Below, piece after piece: positions 42,694 to 50,750 of a stretch of 64,000 nucleotides of DNA. The translations under genes were made by a program, and so were the position numbers. How positions within the stretch are numbered: position 1 is the first letter of the stretch; every line of letters begins with the position of its first letter. The notes beneath the pieces are model-generated. The model had not been told where the DNA came from and did not search any database. It saw only the letters and a list, made by a program, of their open reading frames with translations. Source of the DNA: Streptomyces sp. NBC_00663 (GTDB taxonomy: Bacteria; Actinomycetota; Actinomycetes; Streptomycetales; Streptomycetaceae); assembly GCF_036226885.1 (NCBI RefSeq), contig NZ_CP109027.1, positions 6,386,001-6,450,000 on the forward strand, read 5' to 3'.

Positions 42694-44139
42694 ATGACCA
42701 CCTTCGTGGACCGCGTCGAACTGCATGTCGCCGCGGGTAACGGAGGTCACGGCTGTGCCTCCGTTCACCGGGAGAAGTTCAAGCCGCTCGGCGGCCCCGA
42801 CGGCGGCAACGGCGGGCGGGGCGGCGACGTCATCCTGACCGTCGACCAGTCGGTGACGACACTCCTGGAGTACCACCACTCCCCGCACCGCAAGGCCACC
42901 AACGGCAAGCCCGGTGAGGGCGGCAACCGTTCCGGCAAGGACGGCCAGGACCTGGTCCTGTTCGTGCCGGACGGCACCGTCGTCCAGGACAAGGCGGGCA
43001 ACGTCCTCGCCGACCTGGTCGGCCACGGCACCTCCTACGTCGCCGCCCAGGGCGGCCGCGGCGGCCTCGGCAACGCGGCGCTGGCGTCGGCCCGCCGCAA
43101 GGCGCCCGGCTTCGCGCTGCTCGGTGTGCCCGGGGACATGCAGGACATCGTCCTGGAGCTGAAGACCGTCGCCGACGTGGCGCTGGTCGGCTACCCGAGC
43201 GCGGGCAAGTCCTCGCTGATCTCGGTACTGAGCGCGGCCAAGCCGAAGATCGCCGACTACCCCTTCACGACCCTGGTCCCGAACCTGGGCGTCGTCACCG
43301 CCGGCTCGACCGTCTACACCATCGCCGACGTGCCGGGTCTGATCCCGGGCGCCAGCCAGGGCAAGGGCCTCGGTCTGGAGTTCCTGCGGCACGTGGAGCG
43401 GTGCAGCGTGCTGGTGCACGTCCTGGACACGGCGACCCTGGAGTCCGACCGCGACCCCGTCTCCGACCTCGACATCATCGAGGAGGAGCTGCGGCAGTAC
43501 GGCGCCGGGCTCGACAGGCGGCCCCGCATGGTCGTCCTGAACAAGATCGACGTCCCGGACGGCAAGGACCTCGCCGAGATGGTCCGCCCGGAGCTGGAGG
43601 CACGCGGCTACCGCGTCTTCGAGGTGTCCGCCGTCGCGCACATGGGGCTGAAGGAACTGTCCTTCGCGCTGGCCGAGGTGGTCGCCACGGCGCGCGCGGC
43701 GAAGCCGAAGGAGGAGGCGACGCGGATCGTCATCCGGCCCAAGGCCGTCGACGACGCGGGCTTCACCGTCACCCGCGAGGAGGACGGGCTGTTCCGGGTG
43801 CGGGGCGAGAAGCCCGAACGCTGGGTGCGGCAGACCGACTTCAGCAACGACGAGGCCGTCGGCTACCTCGCCGACCGGCTCAACCGCCTCGGTGTCGAGG
43901 AGAAGCTGATGAAGGCGGGCGCCCGCTCCGGCGACGGCGTCGCCATCGGCCCCGAGGACAACGCGGTCGTCTTCGACTGGGAGCCGACCGTCATGGCCGG
44001 TGCCGAGATGCTGGGCCGCCGCGGTGAGGACCACCGCTTCGAGGCTCCGCGCCCGGCCGCCCAGCGCCGTCGCGACAAGCAGGCCGAACGGGACGATTCG
44101 GAGCGGGAGTACGACGACTTCGACCCGTTCGAGAAGTAG
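42694..44139 (+). CDS. obgE: Obg family GTPase (CgtA)
   Basis: A 481-residue GTPase linked to 50S assembly, stringent response and, in Streptomyces, control of differentiation. The glycine-rich Obg fold (residues 1-158, with [12 protein letters not shown]) precedes the G domain: G1 GYPSAGKSS at 166-174, G3 DVPGL at 212-216, G4 NKID at 283-286. A C-terminal OCT domain (about 345-425) and an acidic/basic tail follow. ATG 42694 is preceded by TCTGGAGGCACACCCC. The order L21-L27-Obg is conserved in most bacteria. Confidence 0.97.
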   Translation: MTTFVDRVELHVAAGNGGHGCASVHREKFKPLGGPDGGNGGRGGDVILTVDQSVTTLLEYHHSPHRKATNGKPGEGGNRSGKDGQDLVLFVPDGTVVQDKAGNVLADLVGHGTSYVAAQGGRGGLGNAALASARRKAPGFALLGVPGDMQDIVLELKTVADVALVGYPSAGKSSLISVLSAAKPKIADYPFTTLVPNLGVVTAGSTVYTIADVPGLIPGASQGKGLGLEFLRHVERCSVLVHVLDTATLESDRDPVSDLDIIEEELRQYGAGLDRRPRMVVLNKIDVPDGKDLAEMVRPELEARGYRVFEVSAVAHMGLKELSFALAEVVATARAAKPKEEATRIVIRPKAVDDAGFTVTREEDGLFRVRGEKPERWVRQTDFSNDEAVGYLADRLNRLGVEEKLMKAGARSGDGVAIGPEDNAVVFDWEPTVMAGAEMLGRRGEDHRFEAPRPAAQRRRDKQAERDDSEREYDDFDPFEK

Positions 44140-44306
44140 TTGACGCAAAGCGGCCGTTCGGTGGTCGGCGAGAACGGTTGACGGCAGGAAAAGTCCTGGC
44201 ACATGGCAGGGCAACCCACCGCGGCTCCGGTGTGTCGTACTGGGCAGCACGAAGAGGATCTTGGCTCCCTCCGTGGTCAACTGCCCTTTCGACGACCGGA
44301 GTTCGC

Positions 44307-45821
44307 ATGTCCAGACGTCTCGCCCTCGCCACCGGCATCGCCCTGCTCGCCGGTGCGGTGGCGGCGGTGGCCGGCGGTGCCACCCCGGCCACCGCCGCCA
44401 CCCCGAGCAGCAAGCGGCTGCACGACGACTTCAACGGCGACGGCTACGCCGACCTCGCGGTGGCCGCGCCCGCGGCGACCGTGGGCGGCAAGGCCAAGGC
44501 CGGGTACGTGGCCGTGCTGTACGGGTCGAAGAACGGGCTGACCACCACGGGACGGAAGGTGTTCACACAGAACACCGCCGGGGTCCCGGGGAGCGTCGAG
44601 GCCGGTGACGGCTTCGGTTCCGCGCTCGACACCGCCGATCTGGACGGCGACGGTTACGCGGACCTGGTGGTCGGCGTCGGCGGCGAGGACACCTCGGCCG
44701 GTGTGGACGCCGGGCTCGTCGAAGTGGTGTGGGGCGGGGCGAACGGGCTCGCGGGCGGTGCCTCCGTGGCGAGCGGGAAGGCGTACGACAAGCTCGGCGC
44801 CAAGGGCCGGCTGACCGTGGGCGACATCGGCGACGACGGCTTCCCGGACGTGGTGACCGTGGCGAACCAGCACGACCTGCGGGTCGTCAAGGGCCCCTTC
44901 ACCCGCGGCGGTTCGCACGGCGGCGAGGTCCTGGTGCCGGACCGGTACGACAGCCGCGTCCTGGACCTGGCCACCGGTGACGTCAACGGCGACGGCCGCA
45001 CCGATGTCGTCGGCGCCGAGAACAACGCCGACACCTTCGACTCCCGCCGGGTCGTGTACTGGCTGGGCAACGGCGACGGGCTCAACCCCTTCACGCTGGT
45101 CCACGACATCGACGGCGCTGGTCTCCAGGGCGGCGAGAGCCTCGACGTCGGGGACGTGAACCGGGACGGCTACGACGACATCGTGGTGGGCCGGGCGATC
45201 GACGGCTACGACAGTGATCACGACGCCTATCTCGCCAAGGGCGGCCGTGTCGCCTGGATCCCGGGCACGGCCGAGGGGCCGGACGGGGTGGAGAAGGCGC
45301 AGTTCCTCAACCAGGACAGCCCCGGGGTGCCCGGCACCGCGGAGAAGGGCGACCGGTTCGGCACCGACGTGCGGCTCGGGGACGTCGACGGGGACGGCTG
45401 TCTGGACGTCCTCACCGGGGTGCCCGGCGAGGACATCGGGTCCGTCGCCGACGCCGGTGCCGTGGTCGTGCTGAGCGGACGGGCCGACGGGCTGACCGGC
45501 GCCGGCTCCCACCAGGTGGTCACGCAGGAGACCGGCAACGTGCCCGGCACCGCCGAGCCGGGCGACGCGTTCGGCACGGCCGTCCACCTCGGGGACGCGA
45601 ACGGCGACGGACTGGCGGACGCGGCCGTCGGGGCGCCGGGGGAGAACACGGACACCGGGTTCGTGTGGACCTTCCGCTCCCGCGCGTCGTACCTCGTCGA
45701 GCCGGGCGGCGTACCGCTGCCGGCGACGATCGTGGCGCCGAACGGCACGACGGCCTTCGGCAACACGCTGCTGGGCACCACGGCGACGGGCGCGCGGCTG
45801 GGGTCGGGCTTCGCCTACTGA
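44307..45821 (+). CDS. Secreted FG-GAP (integrin-alpha-like) beta-propeller protein
   Basis: A 504-residue exported protein. The signal peptide is MSRRLALATGIALLAG to about residue 33 (ATAA cleavage region). Seven repeats follow, each with a calcium-binding loop of the D-x-[DN]-x-D-G type: DFNGDGYAD, DLDGDGYAD, DIGDDGFPD, DVNGDGRTD, DVNRDGYDD, DVDGDGCLD and DANGDGLAD. Seven such loops predict a closed seven-bladed propeller. VPGEDIG and VGAPGEN are the phi-phi-G elements. The ligand is unknown. ATG 44307 has GGAG at 44298-44301. It stands at the start of the envelope gene block. Confidence 0.92.
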   Translation: MSRRLALATGIALLAGAVAAVAGGATPATAATPSSKRLHDDFNGDGYADLAVAAPAATVGGKAKAGYVAVLYGSKNGLTTTGRKVFTQNTAGVPGSVEAGDGFGSALDTADLDGDGYADLVVGVGGEDTSAGVDAGLVEVVWGGANGLAGGASVASGKAYDKLGAKGRLTVGDIGDDGFPDVVTVANQHDLRVVKGPFTRGGSHGGEVLVPDRYDSRVLDLATGDVNGDGRTDVVGAENNADTFDSRRVVYWLGNGDGLNPFTLVHDIDGAGLQGGESLDVGDVNRDGYDDIVVGRAIDGYDSDHDAYLAKGGRVAWIPGTAEGPDGVEKAQFLNQDSPGVPGTAEKGDRFGTDVRLGDVDGDGCLDVLTGVPGEDIGSVADAGAVVVLSGRADGLTGAGSHQVVTQETGNVPGTAEPGDAFGTAVHLGDANGDGLADAAVGAPGENTDTGFVWTFRSRASYLVEPGGVPLPATIVAPNGTTAFGNTLLGTTATGARLGSGFAY

Positions 45822-46000
45822 AAAAGTCCTATTGATTGAACGTCAGACCCGTTGTGGCCACGAGGAGTTCGTGTGCCGCGGCGGGTCTCCTGTTGTCTGC
45901 CCAGTTGTCATGTGCGTGCACCCCGGCGTTCAGCGGGTGGACCGCCCCGGAGCATGAGCTTCCCCTGTCCATGAGGCCAGTGAGGCAAGGGAGTTCGTCG

Positions 46001-47551
46001 ATGACCGGAGCAGTGTCGCCCGACCGCCGCCGCTTTCTGACCGCCGGGGCCGCCGTGCTCGGCGCCGCCGCCTCCGCCCAGCTGTGGCTGCCGACGGCCG
46101 CCCGGGCCGCCGAAACCCCGCTGCCGGACGGGGTGTTCAGCCTCGGCGTGACCTCCGGCGACCCGCTGCCCGACGGCATCGTGCTGTGGACGCGACTCGC
46201 CCCGGACCCGCTGAACGGCGGCGGGATGCCCGACCGGGTGGTCCCCGTGGAGTGGGAGATCGCCGAGGACGAGCGCTTCAGAAAGCCCGTCCGCCGCGGT
46301 GTCGCCCAGGCACGGCCCGAGTACGGGCACAGCGTTCACGTGGATGTACGGGGCCTGCGCCCGGGCCGCGCGTACTGGTACCGCTTCCGCACCAGCGGCC
46401 AGCTCTCGCCCACCGGCCGTACCCGCACCGCCCCGCACCCGCACAGCAAGGCCGGCAGCCTGCGCGTCGCGCTCGCGTCCTGCCAGAACTACCAGCACGG
46501 CTACTTCACCCCGTACGCCGACATGCTCGCCCAGGACCCCGACTTCGTGCTCTTCGTCGGCGACTACATCTACGAGTCGTCGCCCGCCTCGACGGGGGTC
46601 CGCAGGCACGAGGGCACCGGTGAGCCGTACAGCCTGGTCCAGTACCGCAACCGCTACGCCCAGTACCGCAGCGACCCCGACCTCGCCGCGATGCACGCGA
46701 ACGCGCCCTGGGTCGTCACCTTCGACGACCACGAGGTCGACAACGACTTCGCCGGCGAGATCCCGCAGGACCCCGACAAGCAGACGCACGACGCCTTCGT
46801 GGCCCGCCTGACCGCGGCCTACCAGGCGTACTACGAGCACATGCCGGTCCGTGCGACCTCGGTGCCCGACGGGCCGCACATCCAGATGTACCGGCGCCTG
46901 GAGTTCGGCCGGCTGGCCCGGCTCAACGTGCTGGACACCCGGCAGTTCCGCAGCGACCAGGCGACCACCCAGGAAGGCGCCCAGGACCCCTCGCTCACCA
47001 TGCTCGGCGCCCGGCAGAAGGAGTGGCTCCTCGACGGGCTGCACGACTCACCGGCCCGCTGGAACCTCATCGCCTCGCAGATCATGATGGCCGAGACCGA
47101 CCTCAAGATCGGCGAGGGCAAGCTCTGGTACTACGACGCCTGGGACGGCTACCAGGCCGAACGCAACGCCCTCATGCAGGAGTTCGCCGACGTCCGCAAC
47201 CCGGTCGTGTTCACCGGCGACCGCCATCTGACGATGATCAGCGACCTCAAGGAGGACTTCGCCGACCCGGACTCGTCCGTCGTCGGCGCCGAGTTCGTCG
47301 GCACCTCCATCTCCAGCAACGGCGACCAGGACCAGGCCGCCTTCCATGCCCAGTGGGACCCGCTGATGGCGGACAACCCGCACTGGAAGCTGCTTGACGC
47401 CCACCGCGGCTACCACCTCTTCGACATCGACAAGCACGGCATCGACGCGCAGGTCAGGGTCGTGGACACGGTCCGGCAGCCGACGGCGACCGCGAGCACG
47501 CTGGCCGCGCTGCGGGTGGAGGCGGGACGGCCCGGCGTCGAGCTCGCGTGA
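46001..47551 (+). CDS. phoD: Tat-exported PhoD-type alkaline phosphatase / phosphodiesterase
   Basis: A 516-residue metallophosphoesterase. The twin-arginine signal DRRRFLTAG (about residues 8-16) with a long hydrophobic stretch and ARA cleavage site predicts export folded, with its metals. Metal and phosphate ligands are in ALASCQN, FVGDYIYES, TFDDHEVDND and VFTGDRHLT. PhoD enzymes bind Fe3+ and Ca2+ and cleave phosphodiesters; in Bacillus PhoD degrades wall teichoic acid. ATG 46001 is chosen for AAGGGAG 7 nt upstream and because it places RR at the N-terminus. The longer frame from 45836 would not give a Tat signal. Its position before a teichoic-acid-type cluster supports a role in polymer turnover (inference). 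Confidence 0.94.
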   Translation: MTGAVSPDRRRFLTAGAAVLGAAASAQLWLPTAARAAETPLPDGVFSLGVTSGDPLPDGIVLWTRLAPDPLNGGGMPDRVVPVEWEIAEDERFRKPVRRGVAQARPEYGHSVHVDVRGLRPGRAYWYRFRTSGQLSPTGRTRTAPHPHSKAGSLRVALASCQNYQHGYFTPYADMLAQDPDFVLFVGDYIYESSPASTGVRRHEGTGEPYSLVQYRNRYAQYRSDPDLAAMHANAPWVVTFDDHEVDNDFAGEIPQDPDKQTHDAFVARLTAAYQAYYEHMPVRATSVPDGPHIQMYRRLEFGRLARLNVLDTRQFRSDQATTQEGAQDPSLTMLGARQKEWLLDGLHDSPARWNLIASQIMMAETDLKIGEGKLWYYDAWDGYQAERNALMQEFADVRNPVVFTGDRHLTMISDLKEDFADPDSSVVGAEFVGTSISSNGDQDQAAFHAQWDPLMADNPHWKLLDAHRGYHLFDIDKHGIDAQVRVVDTVRQPTATASTLAALRVEAGRPGVELA

Positions 47552-47586
47552 GCGCTGAGCCTCGTACGAAGTCTGTGTGACGGGAG

Positions 47587-47610
47587 CCTGGGACTCATCT
47601 GTGTCCCAGG
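47587..47610 (+). terminator. Terminator after phoD
   Basis: An 8-bp stem CCTGGGAC / GTCCCAGG with an 8-nt loop. An outer complementary pair GCGCTGAG (47552-47559) / CTCAGCGC (47616-47623) could lengthen it. It lies between phoD and the sulfotransferase-like gene. Confidence 0.65.
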
Positions 47611-47656
47611 TCTCTCTCAGCGCAGTCTCAGGAACCCCTCTTACCGTCCCTTAACC

Positions 47657-48853
47657 ATGGAGACGGACTGTACGAGAGATGAAGGCCGGGCGAACGACGG
47701 CGTGATCGCCCCGCTGCCAGCCGGCACCCGCCTGCTGCACATCGGCCCCCACAAGACCGGCACGACATCGATCCAGGGCGCGCTGTTCGCGGCCAAGGAC
47801 CGGCTCGGCGAGCACGGCGTCCTGTGGCCGGCGACCACCCGGCATCCGATGGAGGCCGTCCTCGCGGCCTGCGCCCGGCCCGGGATGATGGGCGACGCCG
47901 GTCCCAGCGAGAAGCAGTGGACGCAGCTCGTGGACCGGGTCGACGGCGCCGGGCCGCACACCACCTCGGTCATCAGCAGCGAGTTCTTCGCCGACGCCCC
48001 CGACGACGCGACGATCGCCCGGATCGTCGAGCAGCTCGGCGGCGACCCCGTGCACGTCCTGGTCACCCTGCGCCCGCTGGCGAGGATCATGCCCTCGCAG
48101 TGGCAGCAGTACGTGCAGAACGGGCTGCGCATGGGGTACGAGGAGTGGCTGGAGCACATGCTCCGCAAGGCCCCCTACGAGAAGCCCAACCCCAGCTTCT
48201 GGCACCGTCACCGGCACGACCGGCTGATCGAGCGCTGGGTCCGGGCGGTCGGCGCCGAGCGGGTCACCGTCGTCGTGGTCGACGACCGTGCCCGCGACGG
48301 GCTGATGCGCACCTTCGAGCGGCTCCTCGGTCTCCCGAAAGGTCTGCTCCAGGAGGTCCCCGACACGGCGAACCGTTCCCTGACTCTCGCCGAGACCGAA
48401 ATGCTGCGGAATCTTAATAAGGAATTCCGCGGCAATGGACTCCCCGACGAGCTGTATTCCAGGCTGGTGCGGCACGGCGCGGTCATGCATATGAAGAACG
48501 CGTGCAGCCCGACACCGCACGACGTGAGGATCTCCACCCCGCAGTGGGCCGTGGAGGCCGCGGCGGAGATCGGCGCCGAGATGGCGCAGCGCATCGGCGC
48601 GACGGGCGTGCGCGTCCTCGGTGACCCGGCGCTGCTGTCCGCCGTGCCGAAGCCGGGGACCGAGACGCTCGCGGAACCGCGGATCGCTCCCGAGGTGGCC
48701 GCTCAGGCGCTGTACGGCGCGCTGGCCGCGGCCGCCGACGCGCCGATCCGGAACACCGCGCCGGTCAAGTCGCGGACGGTGCACCAGACCTCGTCCAGGG
48801 AACTCGTGAAGGTGCTCGGCCACCGGTGTCTGAAGCGGCTGCGACGCGGCTGA
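47657..48853 (+). CDS. Sulfotransferase-like P-loop protein
   Basis: A 398-residue cytosolic protein. HIGPHKTGTTS (28-38) matches the 5'-phosphosulfate-binding loop of PAPS-dependent sulfotransferases. LRPLARIMPSQWQQYVQNG (about 137) matches the 3'-phosphate region, and the Arg/Ser pattern there is conserved. The C-terminal 100 residues are not recognisable. If it is a true sulfotransferase it would sulfate a glycan or lipid of the envelope; related proteins are common in actinobacterial wall-polymer clusters. Codons around 48405-48500 are noticeably A/T-richer than the rest of the gene. ATG 47657 is the start; no strong ribosome site is seen. Confidence 0.75.
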   Translation: METDCTRDEGRANDGVIAPLPAGTRLLHIGPHKTGTTSIQGALFAAKDRLGEHGVLWPATTRHPMEAVLAACARPGMMGDAGPSEKQWTQLVDRVDGAGPHTTSVISSEFFADAPDDATIARIVEQLGGDPVHVLVTLRPLARIMPSQWQQYVQNGLRMGYEEWLEHMLRKAPYEKPNPSFWHRHRHDRLIERWVRAVGAERVTVVVVDDRARDGLMRTFERLLGLPKGLLQEVPDTANRSLTLAETEMLRNLNKEFRGNGLPDELYSRLVRHGAVMHMKNACSPTPHDVRISTPQWAVEAAAEIGAEMAQRIGATGVRVLGDPALLSAVPKPGTETLAEPRIAPEVAAQALYGALAAAADAPIRNTAPVKSRTVHQTSSRELVKVLGHRCLKRLRRG

Positions 48854-48985
48854 GCCCGAAGCGGCCCGGGGCGGCGCTGAGGGGTACGGTCGTCACACAC
48901 AGCAATACACAACTCCCTGTGGAGTTACTCACAGCAATTCCAGGGTGCTCACCACAACGGTCTCCTCAATCACCAGGAGTACAAG

Positions 48986-49135
48986 GTGAATGACAGATGG
49001 CGCGCACATATGCGGCGGACGGCGCTCACCTTGCACTGCGGTAACCCCAAGTGGGACCATTTCGAAGTTCCCTGTCGCCCCGAGGTAGGTCACCTGTGTC
49101 CCAGCACATCGCCAAGCCCCGTACCACCGCAGTGA
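48986..49135 (+). CDS. Possible 49-codon leader ORF overlapping the cytidylyltransferase/SDR gene
   Basis: GTG 48986 follows AGGAG (48975-48979) at an ideal 6-nt spacing and opens a frame that runs to TGA 49133-49135, 40 nt into the next gene in another frame. The peptide (VNDRWRAHMRRTALTLHC...) resembles nothing I know. It may be a translated leader controlling the downstream gene, or chance. Confidence 0.25.
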   Translation: MNDRWRAHMRRTALTLHCGNPKWDHFEVPCRPEVGHLCPSTSPSPVPPQ

Positions 49136-50595
49136 TCCTGGCCGGCGGTACCGGTCAGCGCGTGGGTCTCTCGATCCCCAAGCAGCTGCTGAAGATCGCC
49201 GGCAAGGCAGTCATCGAGCACACCCTGACCACCTTCGAGAACGCCGACTCGATCGACGACATCATCGTCCTGATGGCGCCGGGCTATGTGCCGGACATAG
49301 AGAAGATCGTGGCCAAGGCCGGGTTCACGAAGGTCAAGAAGATCATCGAGGGCGGCTCCACGCGCAACGAGACCACCGAGCGCGCCATCGAGGCGCTCGG
49401 CGAGGGCCTGGCCGCCGGCGAGGACCTCAACGTCCTGTTCCACGACGCCGTTCGCCCCCTTCTCTCGCAGCGCGTCATCGACGACTGCGTGGTCGCCCTG
49501 GAGCGCTTCCAGGCCGTCGACGTCGCCATCCCGTCCGCGGACACCATCATCGTGACCCGCACGCACGGCGAGGACGGCGAGTTCATCACCGAGATCCCGG
49601 ACCGCTCCCGACTGCGCCGCGGCCAGACGCCGCAGGCCTTCAAGCTGTCCACGATCAAGCGGGCCTACGAGGTCGCCGCCGGTGACCCCAACTTCCAGGC
49701 CACGGACGACTGCTCGGTCGTGCTCAAGTACCTGCCCGACGTGCCGATCCACGTCGTCGCGGGCGACGAGTACAACATGAAGGTCACCCAGCCCGTCGAC
49801 GTCTTCATCGCCGACAAGCTCTTCCAGCTGGCCTCCACCTCCGCGCCCGAGCAGGTCTCCGAGGAGGCCTACCGGGAGCTGCTGACCGGGAAGACCATGG
49901 TCGTCTTCGGCGGTTCGTACGGCATCGGCAAGGACATCGCCGAACTCGCCGAGTCCTACGGCGCGAAGGTGTACGCGCTGGGCCGCTCCACCACCGGCAC
50001 ACACGTCGAGAACCCCGAGGAGGTCGACGACGCGCTGTCCAAGGCGTACGGCGAGACCGGGCGCATCGACTACGTCGTCAACACCGCCGGCGTGCTGCGC
50101 ATCGGCAAGCTGGCCGAGACCGACAACGCGACCATCGAGGAAGCGCTCAAGGTCAACTACCTGGCCCCGGTGCAGATCGCCCGTTCGTCGTACAAGTACC
50201 TGTCCGAGACCAAGGGCCAGCTGCTCCTCTACACCTCCAGCAGCTACACCCGCGGTCGCGCCGAGTACAGCCTCTACTCCTCCACCAAGGCCGCGATGGT
50301 GAACCTCACCCAGGCCCTGTCCGACGAGTGGGCCGGCGACGGCATCCGGGTCAACTGCGTGAACCCCGAGCGCACCGCAACCCCCATGCGCACCAAGGCC
50401 TTCGGCCAGGAGCCGGCCGGTTCGCTGCTGTCCTCCGAGGTCGTGGCCCGTACCTCGCTCGACGTGCTGCTGTCCGAGCTGACCGGTCATGTCATCGACG
50501 TGCGCCAGCAGGACCCGACGGCCCCCGCGGGCAAGGCCTCCGGCTTCGAGCAGGCGCTGGCCTCCGTTCTGGACCGTCAGGACGGCGTGGCATAA
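49096..50595 (+). CDS. Bifunctional cytidylyltransferase / SDR oxidoreductase (CDP-ribitol synthesis type)
   Basis: A 499-residue fusion. The N-terminal half is an IspD-like cytidylyltransferase (LAGGTGQR at 15-22, PKQ at 28-30, LFHDAVRPL, and TDDCSVVLKYL). The C-terminal half is a short-chain dehydrogenase (GGSYGIG from 272, NTAGVL, Tyr394 and Lys398). The same arrangement makes CDP-ribitol from ribulose-5-phosphate in Haemophilus capsule loci, and TarI plus TarJ do so in Gram-positive bacteria. It would therefore supply CDP-ribitol for a poly(polyol phosphate) wall polymer. GTG 49096 has AGGTAGG upstream; the frame back to 49051 lacks one. The membrane-anchored transferase gene follows. Confidence 0.9.
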   Translation: MSQHIAKPRTTAVILAGGTGQRVGLSIPKQLLKIAGKAVIEHTLTTFENADSIDDIIVLMAPGYVPDIEKIVAKAGFTKVKKIIEGGSTRNETTERAIEALGEGLAAGEDLNVLFHDAVRPLLSQRVIDDCVVALERFQAVDVAIPSADTIIVTRTHGEDGEFITEIPDRSRLRRGQTPQAFKLSTIKRAYEVAAGDPNFQATDDCSVVLKYLPDVPIHVVAGDEYNMKVTQPVDVFIADKLFQLASTSAPEQVSEEAYRELLTGKTMVVFGGSYGIGKDIAELAESYGAKVYALGRSTTGTHVENPEEVDDALSKAYGETGRIDYVVNTAGVLRIGKLAETDNATIEEALKVNYLAPVQIARSSYKYLSETKGQLLLYTSSSYTRGRAEYSLYSSTKAAMVNLTQALSDEWAGDGIRVNCVNPERTATPMRTKAFGQEPAGSLLSSEVVARTSLDVLLSELTGHVIDVRQQDPTAPAGKASGFEQALASVLDRQDGVA

Positions 50596-50618
50596 TCAAC
50601 CGCAATTAGACATCTGTT

Positions 50619-50669
50619 ATTCAGGCCTCTGTGTCTGCCCGTTATCGGAGCATTCGCAGGGGCCTGAAT
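50619..50669 (+). terminator. Long-looped inverted repeat between the cytidylyltransferase and transferase genes
   Basis: ATTCAGGCCTCTG (50619-50631) pairs with CAGGGGCCTGAAT (50657-50669), with one G-U pair and a 25-nt loop. It lies 24 nt after the stop and may attenuate the downstream gene. Confidence 0.5.
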
Positions 50670-50750
50670 CAGTACCTCTCGCGAATTCCTCACATTTTCG
50701 CTGCACGTCAGAACAAAACCGGCACTCCCCCTCCAAGAGCAGGTTCCTCC

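Noticed and set aside
45822-46000. PHO box before phoD
   Set aside because: I found no clear pair of GTTCACC-like direct repeats; a single weak GTTCA is not enough.
50631-50750. N-terminal extension of the first TagF paralogue
   Set aside because: Third positions are random and an inverted repeat overlaps it; coding bias starts at GTG 50751.
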